NCBI GenBank assembly: GCA_018902385.1
Contig: JABSSW010000001.1
Location: 682,001-746,000, forward strand
Reading direction: 5' to 3'
Length of the DNA: 64,000 nucleotides
Origin: Physcia stellaris
Taxonomy: Eukaryota > Ascomycota > Lecanoromycetes > Caliciales > Physciaceae
The notes below the pieces were generated by a model. It was given only the letters and a program-made list of their open reading frames with translations. It was not told where the DNA came from and ran no database searches. A program made the position numbers and the translations under genes. Position 1 is the first letter of the stretch; every line of letters begins with the position of its first letter. Of the stretch, positions 34,055-46,408 are shown one piece after another.

Positions 34055-34373
34055 CAACTCACTTGTTTCGACAGAGCGTTTGACTGAATGTCACTTAATC
34101 TCGCAAAATTCAGAGCGAGAAATCGTTGTGTTGAAAACGTGAAGATGATCTCGTTATCGTCATTGCTGATTGAAAAATAATGCGCTGAAGACGTCATCGT
34201 CGCAATTTGATCGAATTTCGTGCTGAAAATGAAATCGTCACGAAATTGATCGAAAAATTCGTGCTGAAAATGTGCAATCGTCACGAATTGAACGATTTTG
34301 TTTTTTTTTACTCGTTGATCGTTGCAACGAGTGTGAAGTTTACATCGTTCGTCACGATGAAAATCAAATATAA

Positions 34374-34558
34374 TGTAAAACGCGTGCTCAGAAAACAGAT
34401 AGCATAACGAGAATATTTGATCTAAGAAGCAAATATGTACACGACGAGTCGAAATGTCTGAAATAAATTGTGCGTCAAGTTCAGATCACGCTAATTTTCA
34501 TATGAATTCTCGTTGATAAGATAAGCTTTCAATCGAGATTTCAGACATGCTCGTAACA
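34374..34558. repeat. Right LTR (185 bp)
   Basis: Direct copy of 32472-32656; TG...CA ends. Confidence 0.88.
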
Positions 34559-35285
34559 GTCTTTGTGAAATGTTTCGTCGATCAAAATTCAAAAACAAAA
34601 CATATTTCGAATTTCATCATTATGTATAAAAAATTCGTTTGTAAATATTGCACGATTTTTTCAATCAAATTTTTTTTATTTCAAAACAAATTGAAAACGT
34701 TTTTGTTTGATTTTTTCGTTAAAAAACGATTTTTATTTATTTTTTCGTTTGCAAACATCATGTTTATACATCATTTAATCAAAACAAAAAATCGAACAAT
34801 TGAATTTCAAATTATTTATGTGTTGTTTCGCAAATCGTTTTTTGATTTTTTTATTGCACAATACGTATTTAACGAAAAAAATTTTTTGAAATTCGATGAA
34901 TTTTTTTTTGCGATCACGATTTTTGAATATTTCGTAATTAAAAAAATCATGAAAAAACAAATTGTGTTTTTTCGCATGTTTTTTGATTTTTTTGACGATT
35001 AATGACATTTTCATAAAATTGATGTTTTTTTTGTTTAATTTTTGATTGATTTTTCGAATTGACATATGTTGTTTGAAATACATGTTTGTGATTATCGTTT
35101 TGAATGTATTGAAAAAATGATGTTTACGTTTTTTTATGCGAACGTCGATCACATAATGATTTTTTGTTTTGCGAAATTTATTGAGCATGTTGAAAATTCA
35201 ACATCAAATCAATTATACAGAAATATTTGCATGTGTGAAATGATTTCAAAGAAAGAATGCGAAAAAAATGTTTACATCAATATTT

Positions 35286-36354
35286 GATGGGAATTTCTTC
35301 CGCCGCTACGGTCTCCCTGGTTACTGCCGCGTAAAGCTCAAAAAAACTACCCCTATCGTACTTTCCAACTTCAGCACAGAGGACTTCAAGGTCTTGGTCG
35401 ATGACCAGCTAGATTCACAATTAAGCCTCGAGACTAGGTGTCTTTCCTAACTCGCAAGGATCGACTGATCGGTTTTAGCCACATGATCTTACTGCACGAA
35501 ACAAAAGCGATGCCTTGACCTGCCATACAATCTAAGCGAGATACTTGACCCGTGTACGCCTGAGATAAATTTGGAGTTGACTGTTTCGCTTTAATGGTTG
35601 CATCGAGGAAGACGATCTCTGGACTGGCGCATGGCGTCAGCACCGTACGATACCCACTCGACAATGGACGATTGAATACATAAATTTCAGGCTCTGAAAC
35701 CAGGTAAGCCGCACACACAATAATCTTCAGGCAGTCTCTTATCACATGGTCTCCGGTATATGGTATTGGACAATCTTACCTCTCATGTATCGCCATCGAT
35801 GAACTCATCATGGCAAGACGCGGACCCGTTTATGGCACAAAAACCGGCATGAAGGTGACACGAAGATGATATGATTTCCCGATTTAGTCTTGAGTCGAAT
35901 AAAGGCAGGTCTGTTAAGGTATTGCCGTTGAACATGCTACCACTTTGGTGCCTGAGGCCGTGTGATTGGCAACGACATTTTCTAAATCTTTCGTTGAACG
36001 CGGGCATTGTCTTGAATTATCTACGTTGCGGCAGTTGCGTTACGTGTACGCGATCAGGAATTAAAATGACTGATGAGTTTTACATGGGAGATGCCATGAT
36101 CTGTCATTCAAAGTCCCGGAACAAGAGCTCCTCCCCTCTGACTGCATCAAATCCATCAAAGCTACCCGTCGAGTGTTGATCAAAACCGTCTCTGGGCATA
36201 TATCAAGCCATAGGGAAGTCTGACCGACCCTCAACACCAAATCCGCGGTGTCAAGCAAAGATCCACAGCAGCCACAAACACCTCCTCTCTCCCCTCTTCC
36301 CCCTTTCAACAAACACCCCACACCATCAAACCACCTCCCAACCGCACAGCAACG
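35286..36354. other. Return to ordinary DNA, no gene supported
   Basis: Composition normalises sharply at about 35285. Minus ORFs at 35434-35745 and 35783-36007 are open for 75-103 codons but do not join into a known family. The last 100 bases are probably the promoter of the next gene. Confidence 0.45.
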
Positions 36355-37396
36355 ATGCTCCGCAACGCATTCTCCCCACTCCCATCCCCCTCTTCCCAGC
36401 CCGAAAACTCCAGCATCATCCTCCGCAACGCATTCGCCCCCCTTTCCCACCCAAGCACCTCAATACAGCCAGCCAACCCGCCGCCCGCACTCACGCAACC
36501 GACTCTCTCGCGCGCAGCATCCGATCTCCTCGCCTCTGGGATCTCTGCTTCTACTCTGCTAGGCGCAGCCGTAAGCTTCTCTTGTCTCTCCCATCTCCTA
36601 TCCGTTTCTTTACTACTCACCGTCCATTCGCTCTTTTGCTCCTCGCTTTCCCCCCAGCTTTTGGACTGGCGCCACTCCCCTTCCTCCTCACCCAAATACT
36701 CCCCTTTCTCCTCCCCAACAACACCCACTAACCCCCCCAACCCCACAAAAGTACGAATCCCTCTCCCTCCTCCGCGCCGCAACCCAGCACACCTCCACGC
36801 AGCACCAAACCCTGCTCAATGACCGCTCCTCGACCAAGCCACCCCACCATCACCATCAGGAGCAAGCATCCCAAACCGTAAGCCGCGCAGCGAGTTTCTC
36901 GCGCCTGCGTCCTGTGGGGTCTGGGAGTGTTGTGGGGAAGGCTGGGGAGGAGGAGGTGCGGGAATTGGAGCTGCGGCTTGAGAGGATGGAGGGTGAGGAG
37001 CGGGGGTTGAGGCGGGATGTAAGTTTCTTTGTTTGGCTTCTTCTTTAGTTTCAAGTTTGAAGTTTGATTTTTTTGGAGTTTGGGTTTTCATTAAGAGGGG
37101 ACTTGGTGTTGATTCCATGAGACGAATCTTGGGGAAGAGAGAGAAACTGTAGAGGGACTTAAGGGGATGGGGAAAGGACAAGAAGCTAATGAGAGTGTTA
37201 GATCGAGTTCCTGAAACGGTATATCGAGCACGAGATGTTGGGTGGGAAGCATCAGCGCGAGTTTAGCTTCGAGATACAGGGTGGTGAGGGGGTGGAGGAG
37301 AACGCTGAGGATGATATGAGGAGATTGGATGACGATGATGAGATCCCGGAGAAGATGGCGAGGGGGCAGGATTCGCCATTAGGGTCGGCGTTTTGA
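36355..37396 (+). CDS. Coiled-coil protein of unknown function
   Basis: Three exons, 36355-36570, 36752-37018 and 37202-37396, give 225 residues; both introns (181 and 183 bp) have GTAAG donors and AG acceptors and are in phase 0. The N-terminus is Pro/Ser-rich (two near-copies of LRNAF...PL), exon 2 has a His/Gln patch and then a strong heptad region (EVRELELRLERMEGEERGLR) that continues into exon 3 (IEFLKRYIEHEML), and the C-terminus is acidic. No signal peptide or membrane helix. I do not recognise the family. The long coil suggests a structural or adaptor role. It is convergent with the helicase gene. Confidence 0.65.
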
Positions 37397-37896
37397 ATAT
37401 CAAGAGTATTCGGTTCAAATTGAGCCAAAATGGCTTCATCGGCTCCTGCGTGCATGGGCCCTTTTGGTCAGATGAAGAGAATTAATGACAGTATAACCCT
37501 CTTGCGTATCAACATGGAAGTAGTTTCTTCCCACACCGAGAAGACACATGTATATTGGATAGCATCGCCACGCCGGTAGTATTTTTGTGTCGCAGGAGTC
37601 CGGTATCTAGTACTGACTAGATCCGACGACGAGGAACCCGAATTCAGGTGCCTTATGTCAAACTTTGTAGGGCCTATCGTGACAGCCTGAGGTTCTAGCT
37701 GTACTTTACTCCAAAATTGCGACAGTCGACGATGTTCATGTGACTGAATTCGCCCATAAGCTTATTGAGCTCGAACAAGGCGTGTTCTTCCGTGAAGGCT
37801 CGGTCTGGGTAATCCGACATGCTTGTCAATGTTACGCTGATGAGCCGATAAATCTGAAGGTCTGCAGAAGCTGCAGGCATACCAATGATTGTTTGT

Positions 37897-40311
37897 TTAG
37901 GTCTGAAGATCTGCTATGTTCGGATAACGCAGGTCTGCATTCTCCTCCAGATGATTCATCCAGCTCTTGAGGAACTTGCTGCCCCTGTCGAATCATTCCA
38001 GATTAGCTGTTGCGGCAGGTGGACTACTCACATAGCGGAGATCGAAATTGAAGCAAATGGGAAACTAATCTTGCTTACCGACCAACCGTCTCCGAGTCTC
38101 CTATCACGCATAGATGGCGCTTGGGTCTCGTCATTGCCACTACACATATAATAAGTCCATGCTCAAACTCAAATGTTCGGAGCTGGAAAGTGCATTACCA
38201 TTCAATCTCCGCTTCTCAGCCAGGAAACCAACCTCGTGCTCTGGGTTACTCCTTACGAGGCTGACTATTACAGCTTCCTTCTCGCGTCCTTGAAATCCAT
38301 CAACACTGCCTAATTCAATGCCAGGAAAGTGCTCCTTGAGGTCATGCGACAGGAGCGCTAGCTGTGCATTGTAAGGCGTTACGATAGCAATGTCCTCAGC
38401 AAGGACACCAGCATGGACCAGATTACGAACGTGCATTTTCACAAGTGCAGCCTCCATCTCATTGCTCTTGCTGTCACTCATGATGGCTCCTTTGGTTGTC
38501 TTCTCTGTGCCTTCGTCTTCGGTTTTCTCAGGGAAATCACCACCCTGCGTATCGTAAAACACTAAAGGTTCCTTGGTATCATCCGTATCTTGCACTTGGT
38601 AAGGAAGGTCTTTAAGGAGTCGGGCTTTGACGGTATCGGCTGCGATAAGCTTCGAGTCGTACATCTCATCAGATGGAAACTTCATTATCTTCTCATGCAT
38701 TCGATACTGTGTTGTGAGCATCCGCTTGATCGACGGACCATGTAAAGTCAGCAGGCGATCGAACAGCGTGACTTCTAGAGATATCTTCAGTAAGTTCTCC
38801 TTTGCCGCCTTTGTATCTGTTTTCGCCTTGTCCACCTTTGATTTGGTGTTTGTCGACTTGATGGTGGGCGGAAGCTGAAGATGATCGCCTGCTAAAATGA
38901 CTTTCTTTGCAGAAAGCAATGCTACCCAGCACTGTGCCTCTAGCGCTTGACTTGCTTCATCGATGATCACCACATCGAATCGTTCATTCTTGAGCTGAAA
39001 CCCTCCTGCACCATGCAAAGTAGCTAAGACGACTTTGCTTCCGCTAACGAGAGTCGTCACGCATTGACTTTCTCGTTCTCGAAACTCCTTTCTCAGCTCC
39101 TTCATATCACCGTAGATGGCTCTTGGCTCTTTGCCACTACGAGTCTTCTTGATGCTGGCTTGCTTTGCATCCATTTCCTTTCTTACGTCTTTGACAATTT
39201 CTGCTGCATCCGAGGTCTGAGTCAAGACGTCAAGCGAATGATTTAGCACACTGGGTAGCAATCGAGCTGGATGACCAAGGCGAATGATTGGTAGCTTATG
39301 GGGTGCTAGCCTCTCGACAATATTGTCAACGGAGATATTAGAAGGCCCGCAAACCAAGACACGAAGCTTGCGCTGCACAAGCTGCAGTATTAGCTCGATG
39401 AGGGTGTACGTCTTCCCAGTCTAGACAGCGTCAGCCGGACTTCGACTATTCGGGCATGTGTAGCTGCCGTACCCCTGGCGGGCCGTGGATCAAAGCAACT
39501 TCTGGCGAAGCAAGTGCAAACTTTATAGCATCTTTCTGTGAGTCATTGAGCGTTGGGTCATAGAATTCCAGACGTCCAATCTGATCTTCAGAGTCCTTTG
39601 AATCTGAAGACACTGGTGAGGGAGACTCTAGGCCGAAGAGCACTCGTGTCAATGCAGTATATTGGCTCTCGTCCAATCGCTTAATCTTCTCCATGATTTG
39701 AGTCATCCTTTGTTCACTCATTATTAGAATAATCTCTTGGCATGGGGCATAAGCTTACCTTCTATACGTGACGTCGTTGGCTAACTTGACTCTGGTCAAA
39801 AACCCAAGATCAGTATCATTCAAATCAATAGAGACAAAGAAGAAAGTGTTGAAACCCACACATCCACTCACACCCACAGACGCCCTCCTAATTTATCCAT
39901 ATCTTCCTCCTCTTTGCCTAATGCAACTTGTACGGCTTTTCGACCAACCCTGACAACTACTCCCTCCACGCCTCTTCCCTCCATGCCAGCCTTTTCTTTC
40001 TTCCTCTCACTACCCTTAGGCTGCTCCCCTACCCTTACAACATCCCCTACGCGAACACCGTGCTCGCCTATCTCTCCAGCGTTTCCGATTGCATGATCCT
40101 GCTCTAGCTCCAAGACAGTCTTGCCGCCGAGACCGGTACGCTGAGATGTAATCACGAGGTTCAGGATAGCAAGACCAGCGCGTGAAAGTGCAGTAGGTGA
40201 GGTCGAGGACAAAAGTGCCGAGGTTGAAGCCGTCTCGGCAGCAAGTTCATCGGAAAGGAGGGACAGCTGGGTGGAGGCGAAAGTTGGGACGTCGACTGCT
40301 TTTGGTGGCAT
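37897..40311 (-). CDS. SF1 DNA/RNA helicase of the Hcs1/IGHMBP2 (Upf1-like) group
   Basis: Six minus-strand exons, 39872-40311, 39759-39791, 39473-39716, 38199-39420, 38079-38139 and 37897-37984, give 695 residues; introns are 80, 42, 52, 59 and 94 bp and each join preserves frame and motif. Motor motifs: Walker A HGPPGTGKT (built across an intron), Ia VCGPSNISVDN, Walker B VIIDEASQ, III LAGDHLQLPPT, TTQYRMH, V GSVDGFQGREKEAVI and VI NVAMTRPK (also built across an intron). The N-terminal domain has the beta-barrel features of the group (LWVVKLANDVTYRR). Relatives are yeast Hcs1, the ATP-dependent helicase A linked to DNA polymerase alpha, and human IGHMBP2. It is divergent from the dynactin gene, with 801 bp between starts. 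Confidence 0.93.
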
Positions 40312-41112
40312 TGTAGCGATATTGAGTGTTGAGTATGATAGATGCAGTTAGTTGACTCAATATCGCTAAGCACTGAATGATATCGATTGAGTAGATCGTG
40401 ATGATTTCATCTCCACAGGATCCAAAGACGATATTTGGCAACGTTGACAGATGCTTTTGAATGGTGGAACTTCTTCACGTACCAGGACAGAATTCTTGGT
40501 TTTTTAATTGCGTCGCTGGTAAACTGGAATAGCAGTTCATATACATAGATTAGACAATTTTTTTTTCATCAGATTGGAGTCAGCCCAACGCAGCGCGCAG
40601 AGTTACAAATTTCCTTCCAGGACATTTCTCGGCCTAAACCGCTGCTAGTAGGTAAGCATTAGTACACGCGGGGCGAGCCCAGGTTCAAATCCACCCTTAG
40701 CCAGCTATATTAGCCTCTCCAAGATGGTAAATTGATAGGTTATCCTTTCACGCAAGGACGAAAAACCCCTTAGGAGGAGCAGAATTGGATAACTCTGGCT
40801 CCTTTTTGCTATTTTTATTATGGAATTCTTCTTCGTATTAGAACGTCAATTTCAGTTGAAGAGACCTGTTGCGCAAGTGTTGAAGGACTGTCGACATGTA
40901 AAGTGTCGCCTAGTGATTTTGATACTTCGTTTAAACTGGGTTTAGTCCGGACTCCGAGGAGTGGAGCTAGCTGCCCCGCTTTGGCGGCTCTGCGGGACCT
41001 TGCATGATGGTCAAAGCTTCTTCCCTCCAATTTATTGCTTCACTAAGGTAAGTTCGCTCGCTTGCCCCCCCCGGCGGCTCTTCGACCTTGCAACAGTCGA
41101 CAGTCACATACA
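40312..41112. other. Divergent intergenic region
   Basis: No gene seen. It contains a tRNA B-box-like word (GGTTCAAATCC, 40682-40692) without a foldable tRNA around it. Confidence 0.5.
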
Positions 41113-41736
41113 ATGCCTCCAGCATCGGCACCAGCAGCCTCCACCAAACCCGTCAAAGCCGAATACGTCGTCACAGACACAGGCAACAAAGTCTCCCGCC
41201 GCTCCCAACTTCATGGCACCCAACACGTCATCCTCGGCGGACGCACCGTAATTTGCGCTGATGTCTGTATCCGCGCCGACCTCGTTCCCACTCGACCACC
41301 CTCCTCACAAGACCCCTCCAAGCCCGCCAAATCCAGTACCTCGGTCGCAATTGGTCGATATACCTACGTCTCGTCTGGAGCGCTGCTAAGACCCCCTTCG
41401 AGGCCGTCGAGGGCGACGTATGCGTATGGTCCGCTCAAGATCGGGGATCATGTATTTATTGGGAAGGATTGTATCATTGAGGCTGCCATGATAGAGTCGC
41501 ATGTTTGGATCGGGGAGGGCGCGGTTGTGGGGAAACTTGCGATATTGAAAGAGGGGTGTAAGATTCTTGAGGGGACAGTGGTACCTAATGGTATGGTTGT
41601 TCCAAGCGGGGCTGTCGTTGGGGGTAGGCCTGGAAGAGTGGTGGGGGAATTGGGGGTTGGTTGGGGTGTGGGTGTTGGTGGAGAGGAGGTTGAAGGGGGC
41701 GACTTGAGGGAGCTGTGGAGAAGCGTTGGGGGCTGA
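41113..41736 (+). CDS. DCTN5: Dynactin subunit p25 (DCTN5)
   Basis: A single exon of 207 residues. After a short Ala/Pro lead comes the p25 signature KAEYVVTDTGNKVSRRSQLH and then left-handed beta-helix hexapeptide repeats (VIICADVCIRADL-like; IGDHVFIGKDCII; SHVWIGEGAVVGKLAILKEG). The LEGTVVPNGMVVPSGAVVGG block matches the end of the helix in DCTN5. p25 caps the pointed end of dynactin and helps link the dynein motor to early endosomes, which is needed for hyphal growth. A loop (TRPPSSQDPSKPAKSS) and a Gly/Val-rich tail are species-specific. The ATG at 41113 is the first in frame after an AC-rich leader. Convergent with the Arf6 gene. Confidence 0.9.
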   Translation: MPPASAPAASTKPVKAEYVVTDTGNKVSRRSQLHGTQHVILGGRTVICADVCIRADLVPTRPPSSQDPSKPAKSSTSVAIGRYTYVSSGALLRPPSRPSRATYAYGPLKIGDHVFIGKDCIIEAAMIESHVWIGEGAVVGKLAILKEGCKILEGTVVPNGMVVPSGAVVGGRPGRVVGELGVGWGVGVGGEEVEGGDLRELWRSVGG

Positions 41737-42165
41737 TGTGGAAGGGCAAAGTCATGGTTCCGTGGCCAACGAAATCCTTAATTTACAGCATAGCCGGGCG
41801 AAGATACCCCATTCATTATAGTTTTGATTTGAAGAAAACTTAGACCTCATCCTGAAGCTTTAATTGAAGAGTTTGTTGCGAGCTTTCTTGTGAAAGTTTG
41901 CGGAAGCCGCTCGTAGAAAGTAGGACGCCATTATAGAAAGCAAAAATCATGCTATTACAAATCGATACAGTTCGTGCCACCTGAAAGAAAATGTTGTAGC
42001 ACGTATTCCACCCGGGGACACGCTCAGATTGAAGGCCAAAGCAGCAAACGCTTGAAAGCAGACGGGAAAGGCTGTCTGCGCGCTGAAAGAAAAGCATAAT
42101 GTACAGTGGTATCGTTGAAAAATCAAAAGTCGTGAGGAAAGCATCGAAAATCCGCAAGTTTGGCT

Positions 42166-42962
<797 letters not shown>

Positions 42963-43670
42963 GATTACGGTGTTGTTCTGTGAAGTCCTTGATCAATTAC
43001 CAGCAATGCCTGTATGTTGCGCCTGGGGCAGGTGGACGTCTATGAGATCGAGGCGTGAGATTGCGGTGAGGAAGATGGTCCAGATATTGGTCGGCGCAAA
43101 TTCGGCAAGCTTCAAAATGGGGAGGATGTTGAGCTGAGGTAGGCTTGAAGAGCAGGAAGTAGGGACTATTTCAAGTGATGCTGAGCAGGGGCCAATATCC
43201 AGGAATTGGCATTTGTGCGCCCACCTTCAGCTCGGACCAGCATCAGGTGCGTGAATTGAATTGGATAGGGCGATTTGTGGAGGGACTAAAAGTAATCTTA
43301 CCTGCAAAGCATTTCAATCGGCCCCATTCGACATCTGATACATTAGCCTCAGTTTGATGAGACAGACGCGGGGGGCTGCCTTAGAGCGAACTTAGAAGCC
43401 AACTTTAGGCTTACCCCTGACTCGCAATCACCCCCCACCCTTCTAACCTTATACCTTAGCTACATGTGCATGTAGGCTTCACGGGGTTACTCGTCACACG
43501 TATTCCGTCGCACAGCACATCAACCGCAGAAGCAATATTATGGTTGTCACCCCATTCATTAGATCCAGTTCCCAATCCTGCCCTTTGAGTCTCTCTGCAG
43601 CTTTCGTTACTGTCCATCAAATCTTACAGACGCACTTCACCCTTTTCGCCTTGTTTCATTGCTCCCCCTC
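42963..43670. other. Intergenic stretch between two minus-strand genes
   Basis: It should hold the Arf6 promoter and the 3' UTR of the methyltransferase gene. No gene seen. Confidence 0.5.
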
Positions 43671-44991
43671 TTACCCACGGTCACCTATCCAGATCACATC
43701 AGCCAATTTTCTCACCAGCTTCATCTTGTTGATCATGTCTTGCGTCCCTAGGGGGTTTCCCCCTGAGTGACTAGCAAAGCCACACTGTGGGCTGACTCCA
43801 ATCCTGTTCAACGCATCTTCCCGGGTGTCGCCGCTACCCTTGGCAATGATATCTGCAGCTTCGAATACTCTACTCGTCAATTCATCGGGGTTTTCCATCT
43901 TGGGAAATTTTGAAGTTATGACGCCTAGTATGACGTTCTTAGTTGACGGCAGGTACTCAAGTGGTGCGAAGCCACCAGCACGCGGGGTGTCGTATTCGAG
44001 GTAGTATGTATTGACATTCAAGTCTTGGAATAACTTCTTCGCTATACGGTCGTATCCACCTTCGGAGAAGTGTCGACCCTTGACAAAGTTTCCTCGGCAT
44101 ATATGGACACCAACATGCATGTCTGCAGGACGCTTTGAAATACAGTCATTGTACAGTCTGATGTACAAGTCCAGCGTCTCTTCGGCCGATCTGATGTTGG
44201 ATTTATCTTCTTCCCAACCCACCAGCATCTTCTCTGAGCAGAAATCTAAAACTCGGTAAGCATGCGGTAATACAGTGATCGCTCATGAACATACAGGCAA
44301 AATTGGGATCATCGATCTGTACGTTCCTCAGTCCATGGTCATATAATACCTGCAACTCCGTCTGATATGCTTTTGCAATATCCGCAAAGTACTCTTCGTC
44401 ATTACTATAGACCGATTTCGGATAGGCTTTGCCTTCTCGATATCGCATGTGGTACCATTCTGGAGCGGCCAGCGTCAATTTGGCTCCACGTACTTTGTCC
44501 GCCGGCAGCAGACGCTTCAGAAAATCCCATTGTTCGATATATGTGCTTCCGGTATGCTTAATTTTGCCGACGCAAATCACGCTTTCAACAGGTCCGTGGC
44601 CGTTTTCCAAGAAAGCAGCAATGTCGGGCATGTAAGAGCGAAAAATATCGATTCCTGGCTGTTTGATGGTCTCAAACCCCTTCAGACCCTCGAAGAAAGT
44701 ACCCCAGAACACTGAGATTTATCTTGGTTACTCGAAGATCAAGAAAAGTTATCGGTGGTTTCGCTGCTTACTGTGCCTTCTATACTCGCCATCCGTGATC
44801 ACGTCAAAGCCCATGTCGAGCTGGGCGCGAACGATTTCTTGAATAGCTTTGTCTTCAGCGATCTTCAATTCTTGTTGCTTCGAGGCGTCATTCTCCGCAG
44901 CTTCCCGAGCTTGGAGAAGATAGTTAGGACGGAGAAGCGAGCCTATATGCTCTGCTCTGAAGGGGGGATTCCTATGCAATTTGGACGACAT
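43671..44991 (-). CDS. MetE-like (cobalamin-independent methionine synthase C-domain) methyltransferase
   Basis: Three minus-strand exons, 44772-44991, 44295-44711 and 43671-44245, give 403 residues, introns 60 and 49 bp. It is a stand-alone catalytic domain of the UROD/MetE fold, about half the length of full MetE. Landmarks: FRAEHIGSLLRP at the start, DMGFDVITDGEYRRHMFWG (spliced), QIDDPNFAYFCSEKML (spliced), and the zinc-ligand regions HVGVHICRGN and SPQCGFASH. These short fungal relatives are annotated as 5-methyltetrahydropteroyltriglutamate-homocysteine methyltransferase-like; true methyl donor and acceptor are uncertain because the N-terminal folate-binding half is missing. Confidence 0.88.
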
Positions 44992-46408
44992 GACTATGAA
45001 CCTTCCTTTTTGTCTGAGGATTGGCTCGTGTCGGTTGGATTCAGTCCTTCTGCTGAGAGATATGTCCTACAGTTGAAAGCCGGTGGACTTAGAGGTACAA
45101 AGTGAACGTTCCATGGGAGGGGCCCTTGGGTAATGCCTAATTAATACAATTCAAGCACAGGGGAAATCGGCAGATGAAATTGGATTGTATGCCCAGATGC
45201 CGATAAACACACCCCACAATTTGCTCCGTCCCCCACATACTGCTAACCAGAACTGCTGAACGGGTATCGACTAGGGTCACTGTCCATTGTGAAACCCGGT
45301 GCGGCACAGATTATAGCATGCTTCTAGAGGGCCATAACCGAGGAGCTGGTGTCCTTTCATAGGATTAGATAGCAAGCATGATGTACGGCACTTGAGCGGC
45401 ATCCACGAGCTTTGCGCGACTCGGCTGGTGCCCGGTTTCTGGCTGTTGCTGTATGTCATGAGTCGTGCGAGTATAACCGGATGGTTGTACGAATTGTGGA
45501 AAGGCAACCGATCAGGGATACTATATCACGTCTGTGAAGTTACATTCCCAGCTCCTTGGCGCAACTACCCGCTGCATTGTGCGAACTTTGGATGTTCAGG
45601 ATTCTCGGGTTCCCAACAATGTGATTGCCGTAGAAAAGACTCAGCTAATGAGTGCTTCACGATCTCCTTATCGGATTGATCGAGCAGATCGTCTTTTTTT
45701 GGTAGGAACACCCCATCCATCATCAATCGAAAACCGCAGATCAATCTGCCTGATCGAACAAGTGAATCCTCGGAGCGATCCTCTCAAGCTTGCCGGGGCC
45801 ATTGCACAGAGAGTGTATACTGTATGCGGAGAGACCGAGAGAACCGCCAGGCCTTTCCACAATGTCGGCTATCATCTCCAGGTGTTGGAACGGCCATTAA
45901 GACTCGGAGATTGAAGCTTCATACAATGAATTACTACCCATATCTGCTGGGAGAAATTGCCAATGAAGGTGTGGATACATGGTTGTCCTACTTGTATTTC
46001 ACCGGAACGCGGCGGGTCCACCCCATTGCATGGGGGATTGAGCTGTTAAGAGGCACACCGAATCCCTTAGGATAGGAACAACTAAGTAAGTCCATGAGGA
46101 GCAATTCGGAGATCTCATCTGTTCATTCGTGGCACACTGGATGAACGGCAGATGACGTTGAAATCGACTTTCAAGTGCCGCCAAAGTCACCCCACCTCCA
46201 TTCACCCCTTGGACAAATCGGGATGGAAGCGACATGAGAGATCTACTCTCTTGGCATTTATGATATTACACAGTGCTTAATCTCCTGCCTTTGACCATCG
46301 GTCCCTTACGTGTGTTTCGACAGTCCTATATGGAAGATAGCGTTAAGGCCTACATCAAGTCTTTATTCACTCGCATTAGTGACAAATAACCAGGAATCCA
46401 GGTTGAAG
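44992..46408. other. Intergenic stretch, no gene recognised
   Basis: Plus ORFs at 45534-45914 and 45824-46075 are open for 80-125 codons but show no family features. They may be remnants of a decayed gene. Confidence 0.45.

Larger units (their letters stand above)
32472..34558. mobile_element. Small LTR retrotransposon fossil, apparently non-autonomous
   Basis: Two direct 185-bp repeats, 32472-32656 and 34374-34558, each begin TGTAA and end GTAACA, the TG...CA ends of LTRs. The 5-bp word GTCTT stands immediately outside both ends (32467-32471 and 34559-34563) as a target-site duplication, so the borders are firm. The LTRs differ at about 15 sites, all transitions, so the insertion is not recent. 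The 1.7-kb interior shows no recognisable gag, protease, reverse transcriptase or integrase, which fits a TRIM/LARD-type derivative. It is less AT-biased than the DNA around it and therefore younger than the host block. Confidence 0.85.
31240..35285. other. AT-rich mutated block, split by an LTR element
   Basis: The parts 31240-32471 and 34564-35285 share an extreme composition: C is almost always followed by A or G, and G almost always preceded by C or T. They look like one old insertion of about 1.9 kb interrupted by the LTR element. On the minus strand near 35070-34960 a helix-turn-helix-like segment (SIRKINQKLNKKNINFMKMS) hints at a DNA-transposon transposase N-terminus, perhaps Tc1/mariner-like, but no catalytic motif is legible. 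Confidence 0.5.

Noticed and set aside
32472-34558. LTR element as a full Ty1 or Ty3 retrotransposon
   Set aside because: The interior is too short and shows no recognisable gag or pol domain.
31240-35285. AT-rich block as a centromere or replication origin
   Set aside because: The composition is explained by mutated transposons with legible ends and transposase motifs; no satellite repeats are present.
40671-40695. tRNA-like B box GGTTCAAATCC
   Set aside because: The T-stem does not pair (two mismatches in five) and no matching acceptor or anticodon arms are found nearby.
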